Assembly (NCBI GenBank): GCA_030652575.1
Contig: JAUSQI010000068.1
Coordinates: 1-58,455 of the forward strand
Direction: 5' to 3'
Source: Stagnimonas sp.
GTDB lineage: Bacteria; Pseudomonadota; Gammaproteobacteria; Nevskiales; Nevskiaceae
Length of the DNA: 58,455 bases
The position numbers were made by a program, and so were the translations under genes. Below the pieces are notes generated by a model. It was not told the origin of the DNA, searched no databases, and saw only the letters and a program-made list of their open reading frames with translations. Shown here in pieces: positions 26,054-34,616 of the stretch; the stretch's first letter is position 1, and each line of letters opens with the position of its first letter.

Positions 26054-27031
26054 ATGTGCTACTCCGCGCAATTGGTCCAAGACCACCGGGAATACCTGCG
26101 GGCCTTCCCTGGGGCCAAGGTCGGTATCGAAGAATTCGCCCGGCTGACCGAGGCCCGGTGGTCCGGGCAGAAGGCGCTCATCCCCAAGGGGATGGCCCAC
26201 AGTTTCCTCTACAGCGACCGGCCTGAAGACCAGGAGGTCGCGGGTCATCTGCGGCGCTATGACGAGCTGCATGAGCACGATCTGCGGGCCGAGCTGGCCA
26301 GCCAGCAGCTGCGGCTAGAGAAGGCCGAGGCCGATCTCAAGGTGAAGGAGACCAAGAAGGCGAGGGATTCGCTGCGCATCGCCGGAAACAAGATCAAGAA
26401 TCTTCAGAGGCAGCTCGCTGACCTTGAGCGGAGAGAGCTGCTGCCGAAGGACTCAAGGGTCTATCCGCAGTCCTATGCCCCGGTGCTGGTGAAGATCGAC
26501 GGCGAGCTGCGCATCCTGCCGATGCGCTACCTGCTGCGACCGCAGGGCCGGCCACCGGAGTTCGATAAGGAGTATTCGGGCTGCTACAACGCACGTCGCG
26601 ACAACCTCCAGAAGTTTTGGCGCAAGCAGTTTGGGGTGACCCACGGCGTGGTGATGATGGAGAGGTTCTACGAGAACGTGTCTCACCACGATTATGAGCA
26701 ACGACCGCTGACCGCTGACGAGAAGCCCACCAGTGTGGTGGTGGAGTTTGAGCCAGGTGACGGCAAGACGATGTTTGTGGCCTGCCTCTGGAGCCACTGG
26801 CAGGGCGCCGGAGATGACCTGCACAGCTTCGCGATCATCACCGACGAGCCTCCGCCCGAAGTGCGTGAGACGGGCCATGACCGCTGTGTGGTGCAGATCA
26901 AGCGGGAGCGGGTGGAGGAGTGGCTCGACGCGACCGGCAAGTCGGATGAACAGCTGCTCGAAATTCTTTCCGACAGGCCGCAGGTCCGGTATCAACATCG
27001 CCTGCTCAAGACAGAGCTGCCGGCGGGCTGA
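26054..27031 (+). CDS. SRAP-domain protein (YedK/HMCES type) with coiled-coil insert
   Basis: This 325-residue protein begins MCYSAQ, giving the Cys2 that, after removal of Met, forms a covalent crosslink with abasic sites in single-stranded DNA. Further SRAP landmarks are NARRDN (for NARAE), a Glu in ERFYENV (for GFYEW), FAIITDEPP and His in GHDRCVV. An extra helical, Lys/Glu-rich segment at about residues 75-140 is inserted between the first and second blocks; it is absent from canonical YedK (about 222 residues). The gene is transcribed away from umuD, and the umuD palindrome lies 91 bp upstream, so both may be induced together. It probably shields abasic sites at stalled forks. Confidence 0.82.
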   Translation: MCYSAQLVQDHREYLRAFPGAKVGIEEFARLTEARWSGQKALIPKGMAHSFLYSDRPEDQEVAGHLRRYDELHEHDLRAELASQQLRLEKAEADLKVKETKKARDSLRIAGNKIKNLQRQLADLERRELLPKDSRVYPQSYAPVLVKIDGELRILPMRYLLRPQGRPPEFDKEYSGCYNARRDNLQKFWRKQFGVTHGVVMMERFYENVSHHDYEQRPLTADEKPTSVVVEFEPGDGKTMFVACLWSHWQGAGDDLHSFAIITDEPPPEVRETGHDRCVVQIKRERVEEWLDATGKSDEQLLEILSDRPQVRYQHRLLKTELPAG

Positions 27032-27061
27032 ACGACCGAATTCCTTCGACGACCACAAGGC

Positions 27062-27193
27062 ATGAATCAGCACGAATCGCAGCCCCGTTGTTTGGCCCGG
27101 AAGCTCGGTGAGCTTGCCAATGGCCGACTAGACCAGTCGAGATGGCTGCGTCGTTGGCCGGCAGATCCTCATGAGAGCTGGCTGCGAAAGTGA
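27062..27193 (+). CDS. Possible 43-residue protein downstream of SRAP
   Basis: A short frame starting MNQHESQPR and ending ESWLRK overlaps the GTG of the next gene by 4 nt (GTGA). It is Trp- and Arg-rich (QSRWLRRWP). The overlap with the following gene and the small distance to SRAP (30 bp) suggest a genuine small gene in an operon, but no family is recognised and the ribosome-binding site is weak. Confidence 0.4.
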   Translation: MNQHESQPRCLARKLGELANGRLDQSRWLRRWPADPHESWLRK

Positions 27194-27627
27194 CTCGCCT
27201 CGGACTGCAACCGCCAATTCGCTACTACAAGGTGAGCGGCGGCAAACCGCTGACCTACGCAGACGTCGTCGTGCTCTGGAATCACTCGCCCTACCTGCAA
27301 CCCGCTCGCGGTGAAGGTAGTGCCCAGCTGTCCAGGCTTCGACTCGCCTTCAATGGTCAACGCTTCGCATATGCACACCGAAATGACGCGCAGCGCCGTC
27401 GTGCCTTTCAGCGAGTGAGCGAGGCTTATCCCGACCAGAACAGCAAGAGTTCCTGGGTCAGTTACTTTGAATACATCGCCCACGGTGACATCCCGTTTCC
27501 CGAAGGCGTCAAGGACTTTCGTCCAACGATTGACTGGGCGCTGACCTGTGAACGATTTGGCTTCTTCCTGGAAATCCGCCGCCAGCGCCGACTGGCCAAA
27601 GAGGCGTTGGAAGCGCGTCAGAACTAA
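27190..27627 (+). CDS. Unknown protein after SRAP
   Basis: This 145-residue protein starts at GTG, overlapping the small frame before it. I do not recognise a family. It is soluble and basic, with aromatic patches (WVSYFEYIAHGDIPFPEG) and a C-terminal Arg/Lys-rich helix (LEIRRQRRLAKEALEARQ). It lies in the same direction as SRAP and ends 138 bp before the IS element, so it is probably co-expressed with the SRAP gene. A nucleic-acid-binding role is only suggested by its charge. Confidence 0.55.
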   Translation: MTRLGLQPPIRYYKVSGGKPLTYADVVVLWNHSPYLQPARGEGSAQLSRLRLAFNGQRFAYAHRNDAQRRRAFQRVSEAYPDQNSKSSWVSYFEYIAHGDIPFPEGVKDFRPTIDWALTCERFGFFLEIRRQRRLAKEALEARQN

Positions 27628-27765
27628 CCCACTGCGATTAGACTTTTGGTTGCAGAGTGCTGCTGCGAGTTACTCGTCTGACATGGCGAACCCCACACGG
27701 CCCGCGGGAGGCCGTCAGCATGTTCCCGCACCTTGATTGCGAGTTGGTGAGGACAGCAACGTGCC

Positions 27766-29392
27766 GAGACTGTGTGAAAACGTGGCGTGAAGTTTGCTGA
27801 TTGGTAATTCCATCATTTGCACGATGGAGCTGCCGATGAAGCGTTTCATTGAAGGCGAGGACAGGTCTCAAAGCACGCTCTTTCCCGAGCGACTCGACGA
27901 CTACATCGCCGAGGACAATCCCGTCCGGGTCGTCGACGTCTTTGTCGATGAGCTCGATCTCGCCAAGCTCGGATTTTCTGGCGCCGAGCCGGAAGTCACG
28001 GGTCGCCCTTCCTACCACCCGGCGACGCTGCTCAAGCTCTACATCTACGGCTACCTCAATCGGGTCCAGTCCAGCCGTCGCCTAGAACGCGAAACCCAGC
28101 GCAATGTCGAGCTGATGTGGCTGACTGGCCGGCTCAGCCCGGACTTCAAGACCATCGCCGACTTCCGCCGGGACAATGGCCCTGCAATCCAGAAGGTGTG
28201 TAGTCACTTCATGCGTCTTTGCCGTGAGGCCAAGCTGTTTACGGAAGCAGTCGCTGCGATCGATGGCAGCAAATTCAAAGCCGTCAATAACAGCGATCGC
28301 GCCTTCACGGCCCGCAAGCTGGAAGTGCGGCAGGAGCAGCTCGAAGAGAGCGTCAGTCGGTATCTTGCCGAGCTGGATCGTGCCGATCGTGATCCGACCC
28401 GAGTCACAGAGGATCGTGTCGCTCATATCCAGAAGCGGATTCAGATGATCAAGGCCCGCGTGCGAGAGCTCGATGACATTCGGGTCCAGATGGAAGCCTC
28501 GCCGGATGGCCAGGTGGCACTGACCGATCCTGATGCCCGCTGCATGGCCAGCCGAGGCCGGGACACGCCGGTGGTCGGCTATAACGTCCAGACCGCTGTC
28601 GATGCCCAGCATCATCTGATCGTGGCGCATGAAGTCACCAATGTCGGCAACGACCGCACCCAGCTAGCGCCGATGTCCAAGAAGGCCCGTGAAGCGATGG
28701 GCTGTGATCCCGAAGCTGCTTTCACCGCCCTGGCTGATCGCGGCTATTTCAGCGGCGAGCAGATCCTGCAGTGCGCACAAGCAGGGATTACACCGCTCGT
28801 GCCGAAGACGATGACCTCCAACAACCGAGCGAGGGGTTTCTTCGACAAGCGAGACTTTCGATACCAGCCCGACAGCGACACTTTCCTATGTCCCGCCGGG
28901 CAGCAGGCGATCCGTCGCTTCGACACGATCGAGAAGGGACAGAAGATCATCAAATACTGGTCTTCCGCCTGTACTCGCTGCCCCATCAAATCGACCTGCA
29001 CCACCGGGGAGTATCGGCGTATCACCCGGTGGGAATATGAGCACGTCCTCGATGCCATGCAGCAGCGGCTGGACGACACGCCAGATGCGATGCGGGTCCG
29101 TCGGCGAACCGTCGAGCATCCCTACGCCACGCTCAAAGCCTGGATGGGAGCCACGCATTTTCTGACGAAGACGCTACCCAGAGTCAGTACGGAGATGAGC
29201 CTGCATGTCCTGGCTTACAACATGAAGCGAGTGATGCAGATCCTTGGCTTGCAGCAAACCATGCAGATGATCAGGGCGTAGAAAGCTCGTTTGAAAATTC
29301 TCTGCAGAGAAAGGCGGATGCCATTCAATTAATCGCGTCTTGCAGTAGTCGCTGCCAGAGGCCACATCAAATCTGGGTTTTCACACAGCCTC
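27766..29392 (+). mobile_element. IS1182-family insertion sequence
   Basis: Terminal inverted repeats read GAG(A/G)CTGTGTGAAAAC at 27766-27781 and, inverted, at 29377-29392. The 4-bp sequence TGCC lies immediately outside both ends (27762-27765 and 29393-29396) and is probably the target duplication. The single transposase gene fills the element. The frame is intact, so it could still move. Confidence 0.85.
27836..29281 (+). CDS. IS1182-family transposase
   Basis: This 481-residue DDE-type transposase is the only gene of the IS. The start at 27836 (MKRFIEGEDR) has GGAG 6 nt upstream; an in-frame ATG 12 nt earlier is also possible. Conserved family blocks are visible: the N-terminal DUF772-like region (GRPSYHPATLLKLYIYGYLN, SPDFKTIADFRRDNG), the first catalytic Asp in AAIDGSKFKAVN, the second in ALADRGYFSGEQI, a cysteine-rich SACTRCPIKSTC and the C-terminal RRRTVEHPYATLKAWMG with the catalytic Glu. 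The length and motifs suggest an active enzyme. Confidence 0.93.
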   Translation: MKRFIEGEDRSQSTLFPERLDDYIAEDNPVRVVDVFVDELDLAKLGFSGAEPEVTGRPSYHPATLLKLYIYGYLNRVQSSRRLERETQRNVELMWLTGRLSPDFKTIADFRRDNGPAIQKVCSHFMRLCREAKLFTEAVAAIDGSKFKAVNNSDRAFTARKLEVRQEQLEESVSRYLAELDRADRDPTRVTEDRVAHIQKRIQMIKARVRELDDIRVQMEASPDGQVALTDPDARCMASRGRDTPVVGYNVQTAVDAQHHLIVAHEVTNVGNDRTQLAPMSKKAREAMGCDPEAAFTALADRGYFSGEQILQCAQAGITPLVPKTMTSNNRARGFFDKRDFRYQPDSDTFLCPAGQQAIRRFDTIEKGQKIIKYWSSACTRCPIKSTCTTGEYRRITRWEYEHVLDAMQQRLDDTPDAMRVRRRTVEHPYATLKAWMGATHFLTKTLPRVSTEMSLHVLAYNMKRVMQILGLQQTMQMIRA

Positions 29393-29467
29393 TGCCAAAA
29401 GCAGACACTCACCAGCTTCAATAAAACTCGAATAGATCAAGAACTCAGCCAGCCGGTCTCGCTGAGG

Positions 29468-30823
29468 CTATTGCCTCGACATCGGAAGTGACACCAAAAC
29501 CTTTGCACCTACAGAGCCATCGGAGATGGTGACTTCTCCCCGATGCAGGGTCGCGATCGCTTTGACTAGCGAAAGTCCCAATCCAAGACCAGGCGTGCTC
29601 CGTGACGTATCCAGACGATACAGCCGCTCGAACACCTGCTCGCGCTGCCCTAGGGGAATACCGGGCCCGGCGTCTTCGACGCTCAGCTGCCAGTGATCGT
29701 CGATGACTCGCGCTGCCATCACGATGCTGGTTTGTGAGGGGCTGAACTTCACGGCATTGTCCAGCAGGTTGATGAGCAGCTGGAACAGTAGGTGTCGGTG
29801 CCCGTTCAAAACCGGCCCAGGTTCAACCGTCACGGCGAGATGCTGTTGCTTCTCGTCGGTCAGTGGCTCGATGTAGTCGGCGGCGTCGCGTACCAACTGC
29901 CCTGCATCGCAGTCGGTGAACTCCTGCCGTAGAAGCCCCGACTCCACACTGGCGATGCGCAGCAGCGACTGGAAGGTGGCGAGCACCTGATCCAGGTCGG
30001 TCAGATGTTTTTCGACCCAGGGCTGCAACTCCTCGGCGCTGGGTGGATTACTCAGCGCTGCTTCCAGCCGCGAGCGGTGGCGCGTCAGTGGCGAGCGCAG
30101 GTCGTGGGCGATGTTGTCGGTGGCCCCACGCACGGAAGCGATCAGATTGTTGATGCGATCCAGCATCGAGTTGAGGGTCTCGCCCAGCCGGTCGAACTCA
30201 TCGCCGTTGGGTCGTGCGGGAATGCGGTGGCGCAGGTCTCCTTCCATGATGCGCTGCGCCGCTGCGCGGATCGCCTCCACGGGCTTCAGCGCCGCACGGG
30301 TCAGCAGGAAACCCGCGCTGAGCGAAATCACCAGCATCGCGCCCAAACTCCACAGTGCCGCCCGGCGAATGTCTGCACGCACGGATGCCACCTCGATCTC
30401 GTCGAAGCCCACCAGCAGGCGGCTGCCATCAGCAAGCCGCGCCCATTGCAATACCACCTCGGTTTCGCCCGGATACTTCCGGCTGGGCAGCTTGAAAGAT
30501 TGCTCCTGTGCCCCCGCTGACGCAGGCCAGATGTCAACGTTGCCAGCCTGCTTCACCCCCTGTGCGTCTTCCAGCCGATACAGCCGGTCGTGGTTAAGCG
30601 TGAGGTTTTCCATGCGGCGGTTGATGAGCGCGGAGACGCCGCGCAGGCCATCCACCTGCAACTCCGCCTGCATGATGTGCAGTTCAGCCTCCACGCTCTC
30701 CTGCACATGGCCGACCATGAAGCGATCGGCGAGCCAGGTCACCAGCAGCAGCAGCGCGCTGAAGCTCACCGCCAGCAGACTGCTGTTGGCGAGGGTGAGT
30801 CGTGCGGAAGTGGACAAACGCAT
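29468..30823 (-). CDS. Heavy-metal-type sensor histidine kinase
   Basis: This 451-residue membrane kinase starts at 30823 (MRLSTSARLTLANSS), 2 nt after the response-regulator stop. It has a first membrane helix at about 13-33, a periplasmic sensor of about 130 residues, a second helix at about 165-185, HAMP, and the H-box NIAHDLRSPLTRHRSRLE. The N-box (LLDNAVKFS), G1 (EDAGPGIP) and G2 (GLGLGLSLV) are intact. This is the layout of metal-responsive kinases such as CusS/CopS. Its cognate regulator is encoded immediately upstream. The neighbouring metal efflux operon is the likely target. The inducing metal is not readable from the sequence. Confidence 0.9.
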   Translation of the reverse strand: MRLSTSARLTLANSSLLAVSFSALLLLVTWLADRFMVGHVQESVEAELHIMQAELQVDGLRGVSALINRRMENLTLNHDRLYRLEDAQGVKQAGNVDIWPASAGAQEQSFKLPSRKYPGETEVVLQWARLADGSRLLVGFDEIEVASVRADIRRAALWSLGAMLVISLSAGFLLTRAALKPVEAIRAAAQRIMEGDLRHRIPARPNGDEFDRLGETLNSMLDRINNLIASVRGATDNIAHDLRSPLTRHRSRLEAALSNPPSAEELQPWVEKHLTDLDQVLATFQSLLRIASVESGLLRQEFTDCDAGQLVRDAADYIEPLTDEKQQHLAVTVEPGPVLNGHRHLLFQLLINLLDNAVKFSPSQTSIVMAARVIDDHWQLSVEDAGPGIPLGQREQVFERLYRLDTSRSTPGLGLGLSLVKAIATLHRGEVTISDGSVGAKVLVSLPMSRQ

Positions 30824-30825
30824 GC

Positions 30826-31503
30826 TTACTCCGGTTCGCGCAAGCAATAACCCGCACCGCGCAAGGTGTGGATCAAGGGCTTCCACGGTGCCTTGTCCAC
30901 TTTGGCTCGCAGGCGGGAGAGATGCACGTCGATGACGTTGGTCTGGGGGTCGAAGTGGTAGTCCCACACGCCTTCGAGCAGCATGGTGCGCGTCACCACC
31001 TGGCCGGCGTGGCGCAGCAGAAACTCCAGCACGCGGTATTCCTGCGGCTTGAGGGTGATGACCTCACCACCGCGCTTGACGGTGTGCGCCATGCGGTCGA
31101 GTTCGAGATCAGCCACCCGCAGGCGGTTCTCGGCAGCGGGCATGAGGCCGCGACGGGTAATCACTTCCAGCCGCGCCAGCAGCTCCGCGATGGCAAAGGG
31201 CTTGACCAGATAGTCATCGCCACCGGCCCGCAGGCCCTTGATACGCTCATCGACTTGTCCAAGGGCCGAGAGAATCAGCACTGGCACCCGCGAGCCGGTG
31301 GCGCGCAGCGCGGCGAGCATCGAGAGGCCATCCATCTGCGGCATCAAGCGGTCGAGCACGATGGCGTCGTAGGCCTCGCCGGTCGCCAGAAATAATCCAT
31401 TGCGACCATCCGGCGCATGGTCGGTGACATGCCCCGCCTCGCGCAGGCCCTTGCACAGAAAGCCTGCGATATCTGCATCGTCTTCCACCACCAGAATGCG
31501 CAT
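30826..31503 (-). CDS. OmpR-family response regulator for the metal-efflux cluster
   Basis: This 225-residue response regulator has an N-terminal receiver (RILVVEDDADI; phosphoacceptor Asp in AIVLDRLMPQMDG; Lys in YLVKPF) and a C-terminal winged helix (TLKPQEYRVLEFLLRH; LLEGVWDYHFDPQTNVIDVHLSRLR). Proteins of this family bind direct repeats with a spacing of about 10-11 bp. Two such sites, TTAACG then TTCATG 10 nt apart, occur upstream of the RND operon (32172) and of the lipoprotein gene (39210). The cytochrome b gene precedes it with a 3-nt gap and the kinase follows, so the three form one operon. Confidence 0.92.
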   Translation of the reverse strand: MRILVVEDDADIAGFLCKGLREAGHVTDHAPDGRNGLFLATGEAYDAIVLDRLMPQMDGLSMLAALRATGSRVPVLILSALGQVDERIKGLRAGGDDYLVKPFAIAELLARLEVITRRGLMPAAENRLRVADLELDRMAHTVKRGGEVITLKPQEYRVLEFLLRHAGQVVTRTMLLEGVWDYHFDPQTNVIDVHLSRLRAKVDKAPWKPLIHTLRGAGYCLREPE

Positions 31504-31506
31504 CGC

Positions 31507-32100
31507 CTAGCCCCCACGCACAGCAAACATCTTGCGCATCAGGCCTTCGCCGCGCCACTCGTGAATCACCGCCATGCCGGCATGGCCAAGCAGGTAGAGC
31601 TTGAGCGGCAGCGCACCGAGTTCGTGGATGCTGCCGATGCGGTGCATGAGGTCAAGGTTGTCTTCCAGCAGCCACATCGCCGTGCCGGTGACGGTGAAGA
31701 ACAGCAGGATCAGCAAGCCAAGCCCTTGCACAGCAGTGGCGAGATGCTCGGTCTGCTGTGAGGTAGGCGGTGTCAGTTTTTTCAAGCCGCCAAGGGCCTG
31801 CTTCGCCTCCGACCAGATGCCGCCGCGCCCGGCTGCCGCCAGCCAGGGGAAGTAGCGGGTGAAGAACCCACCCTGAGCGCGGCGAAACAGGCTGACCAGC
31901 AGCACCACCAGCATCACGGTCGCCGTCAGCCCAGCCCATTCGTGCAGCTCGAACAGCGTCGCTTGCAGGGCGCTGGCTTCTGCCATCTTCCAGGGCTTGG
32001 CCATCCACTCCGAGCCGATCAGCTGGTGGATGACCGCCACGCCGAGCACGGCGTGGCTGAAGCGCAGGCCGGGCGAACGGGGCGTGGTGATTTTGGGCAT
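31507..32100 (-). CDS. Cytochrome b561-like membrane protein
   Basis: This 197-residue protein has four predicted membrane helices with histidines placed as in cytochrome b561/Ni-Fe hydrogenase b subunits: SHAVLG, FELHEWAG, SIHELG and LLGHAGMAVIHEW. It should bind two haems and move electrons across the inner membrane. It is the first gene of the operon with the response regulator and sensor kinase, and it diverges from the efflux genes, so its expression is probably tied to metal stress. It may detoxify or change the redox state of the metal, or feed electrons to a periplasmic partner; both are inference. Confidence 0.82.
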   Translation of the reverse strand: MPKITTPRSPGLRFSHAVLGVAVIHQLIGSEWMAKPWKMAEASALQATLFELHEWAGLTATVMLVVLLVSLFRRAQGGFFTRYFPWLAAAGRGGIWSEAKQALGGLKKLTPPTSQQTEHLATAVQGLGLLILLFFTVTGTAMWLLEDNLDLMHRIGSIHELGALPLKLYLLGHAGMAVIHEWRGEGLMRKMFAVRGG

Positions 32101-32171
32101 GGCGGACTCCTCGTTGTTTTGAAGTGCCGGCAGCGTAGGCCCGCGCTGCTAACCGGAACATGGCCGTCACA

Positions 32172-32209
32172 TTAACGTTTGTTCATGGTGCGGACACTGT
32201 CCGGCAAGG
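32172..32209 (+). promoter_or_regulatory. Shared promoter element, copy A, upstream of the RND operon
   Basis: TTAACG and TTCATG, 10 nt apart, are followed by a CGG-x-CAC-x3-CCGGCAAG block. About 30 of 38 positions match 39210-39247, with no gaps. The element lies between the divergent cytochrome b/regulator operon and tolC, 49 bp before the tolC start. The tandem half-site layout fits an OmpR-family regulator. Confidence 0.7.
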
Positions 32210-32257
32210 TGCCGAAGTCGAAGGTATGCGGCGTCCCAAGCCCCCACCGACTTCGCC

Positions 32258-33538
32258 ATGACGAGACCACCCGCCACATCCCGGATCAGGCATTTGCAAT
32301 GCCTCATCGTTTTTGCGTTCCTCACGGCGCTCTCGCCATTGGTGCAAGCGCAGGCGCAGGAGTCCGGCGCGCTCACCGATGAGGAAAGCGCGCCGATTGC
32401 CACTGATGTCTCGCTGACGCTCAATCAGGCCTTCGAGGCCGCCGTGGCGCGCGCACCCGGTGCGGCCTTGCTGGCCGCGCAGGTAGAGGGCGCTGCCGAT
32501 GCCAAAGCCCGCAGCCGCAGCCTCATCGCAGGCGCGCCGAGTGTGCAGCTGCGCTACCTCAGCGACCGCCTGCAAACCCGCCAGGGCGTCACCGAATCTG
32601 AAGCCGGTTTTGATTTGCCGCTATGGCGCTGGGGCCAGCGTCAGGCCGCTGCGCAACTCGCCAGTGCCAACCAGATCGGTGCGGCGGATGAGCTGCGCTT
32701 CCACCGCTGGCAGGTGGCCGGTGCGGTGCGCGAGAGCTACTGGGAAGTGCGCGAGGCCCAGCAGCGGCTGGAGCTGGCCCGCCGCGACGTGGCCGCGTTC
32801 AAGGCGCTGGAAGCCGATGTGCAGCGGCGCATCAACGCCGGTGACGCCGCACCCGGCGAGCGCATCACCGCCGAAGGCCAGCGGCTGGAGCGCGAGGCCG
32901 CGCAGCACGAGGCCGAAGTGATGCTGGCAGACCGCTTCTTCGGTTGGCGCGCCTTGACCGGCTTGAGCGTTTTGCCCAACCCGGAGGAAGAGCGCGAGGC
33001 CGCAGAGGTGACTGCCTACCTGCCGCTGGACGCCGCCCGCGCCGCAGCAGCGCGTGCCGAGGCGGCCTTGATGGCTGGCCGCAGCGAGGGCGCGGGCAGC
33101 CCGCGCCTGTTGCTGGGCGTGCGCCACGACACCCAGGACGGCGCGCCGGATGTCGATAGCCTTGCTGCCCAGCTCTCGCTGCCCTTCGGCGGCGACAGCC
33201 ACCGGCAGGCTGCACTCGCACCACTCAAGCTCGAAGCCGCCCGCGCCCGCGACGTGGTCAGCCAAATGGAACGCGAATCGCAGCTGGCCCACCACGAGGC
33301 TGAGCACGAGCTGCACGCCCGCGAGATCGCACTCACCGACGCCGGTGCCCGCATGGCACTGGCACTGGACGAACTTGCCCTCACGCGCCGCGCCTACAGC
33401 CTGGGCGAGATCCCGCTCGCCGAGCGCCTGCTCACCGAGCTGCGCGCCGCCGAAGCCAATCGCAGCCATCTGCTCGCCTTCATTGCCCATTCGCGTGCCA
33501 TCGCCCGCTTCAACCAGATCAACGGAGTTTTGCCATGA
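32258..33538 (+). CDS. TolC-family outer-membrane efflux protein
   Basis: This 426-residue protein has a signal peptide (CLIVFAFLTALSPLVQAQA) and long Ala/Glu/Arg-rich helices arranged as two TolC-type repeats. It is the outer-membrane channel of the heavy-metal RND pump encoded next. Its stop overlaps the adaptor start (ATGA). The start lies in the shared regulatory region with the cytochrome b operon. It is similar in arrangement to CzcC/CusC. Confidence in the family is high; the exported metal is unknown. Confidence 0.88.
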   Translation: MTRPPATSRIRHLQCLIVFAFLTALSPLVQAQAQESGALTDEESAPIATDVSLTLNQAFEAAVARAPGAALLAAQVEGAADAKARSRSLIAGAPSVQLRYLSDRLQTRQGVTESEAGFDLPLWRWGQRQAAAQLASANQIGAADELRFHRWQVAGAVRESYWEVREAQQRLELARRDVAAFKALEADVQRRINAGDAAPGERITAEGQRLEREAAQHEAEVMLADRFFGWRALTGLSVLPNPEEEREAAEVTAYLPLDAARAAAARAEAALMAGRSEGAGSPRLLLGVRHDTQDGAPDVDSLAAQLSLPFGGDSHRQAALAPLKLEAARARDVVSQMERESQLAHHEAEHELHAREIALTDAGARMALALDELALTRRAYSLGEIPLAERLLTELRAAEANRSHLLAFIAHSRAIARFNQINGVLP

Positions 33539-34614
33539 CCCATTTCTCACTGCGCTTGCTGCCGCTGATCGCCGCACTCGGCGCGGGCGTCGCGCTGGCC
33601 GCGACACCCACTGCGCCCAACATTCTCTTCAACGCCGAGCAGATCAAAAGCCTCGGCATCAGCGTGGTCAATCCCAAGTCCACCACCGTCGCAGCCGGCA
33701 GCAGCCTCACCGCCAAGGTGATTGCCGCGCCTGATGCCGAATGGGTGGTGACGGCACAGACCAGCGGCGTGGTGGTGCGCGTGCCGGTGGCCGAGGGCGA
33801 TGCCGTGACCGCCGGCAGCGTGCTGGCCGAACTGCGCAGCGCTGAAGCGCCGCAGATGGGTGCCGAGCTGATACAGGCCGAGTCCGCCGCCAAGCTCGCC
33901 CGCAGTGAGCGGGATCGTGATCGCCAGTTGCACAGCGAAGGCATCATCGCCGCCCGCCGCGTGCAGGCCAGTGAAGCGGCTGCCAGCCAGGCCGAGAGCC
34001 AGCTCGCCGCCGTGCGCATGCGCTTCAAGCTGATGGGCATGAGCGCTGCGGATGCCAGCAACGGCCGCGTGTTGGCGCGTGCGCCATCGAGCGCCAGCGT
34101 ACTCGAACGGCTGGTTAATCCGGGGCAGCGCGTGGCCGAGGCCGACCCGCTGCTGCGGCTGGTGGACGCCAACCGGCTGATGCTCGAACTGCAAGTGCCG
34201 ATCAGCGAAGCCAGCTTTGCAGTGGGCGATACGCTGGCGCTGCCGGATGGTCGTCAGGCCACGGTGACGCAGGCCGGCTGGGGCACCAGCGAGATGGCGC
34301 AAACCGTGCGCGTGCGCGCCGCGCTGCCCAAGGGCCAGAGCAACCTCAGGCCCGGCCAGTGGTTGAAGGTGCAGCGCGAATCCATCGCCAATGCCGCCTG
34401 GGTGGTGCCTGCCACGGCGGTCAGCCGGCAGGGTGCTGACACCGTGGTGTTCGTCCAAGACGCACAAGGCTTTGTGGCCACCCCGGTGAAGGTGCTGGCG
34501 AGTCATTCCGGTAACACCACGGTGAGCGGCGCCCTCACGGCACAGAGCGCGGTGGCCAGCACCGGCACCATCGCCATCAAGGGTGCCTGGCTCGGCCACG
34601 GCGGGGGTGAATAA
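33535..34614 (+). CDS. Periplasmic adaptor of the heavy-metal RND pump
   Basis: This 359-residue membrane-fusion protein has a signal peptide (LLPLIAALGAGVALA), a lipoyl/barrel-sandwich domain (about 60-90 and 165-190), an alpha-helical hairpin between them (LIQAESAAKLARSERDRDRQL) and C-terminal beta-barrel domains. It bridges the inner-membrane RND permease and the TolC-like channel. The gene overlaps tolC by 4 nt and the permease begins 2 nt after its stop, so all three are translated from one message. No His-rich metal-binding tail is present, in contrast to CzcB. Confidence 0.88.
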   Translation: MTHFSLRLLPLIAALGAGVALAATPTAPNILFNAEQIKSLGISVVNPKSTTVAAGSSLTAKVIAAPDAEWVVTAQTSGVVVRVPVAEGDAVTAGSVLAELRSAEAPQMGAELIQAESAAKLARSERDRDRQLHSEGIIAARRVQASEAAASQAESQLAAVRMRFKLMGMSAADASNGRVLARAPSSASVLERLVNPGQRVAEADPLLRLVDANRLMLELQVPISEASFAVGDTLALPDGRQATVTQAGWGTSEMAQTVRVRAALPKGQSNLRPGQWLKVQRESIANAAWVVPATAVSRQGADTVVFVQDAQGFVATPVKVLASHSGNTTVSGALTAQSAVASTGTIAIKGAWLGHGGGE

Positions 34615-34616
34615 AC

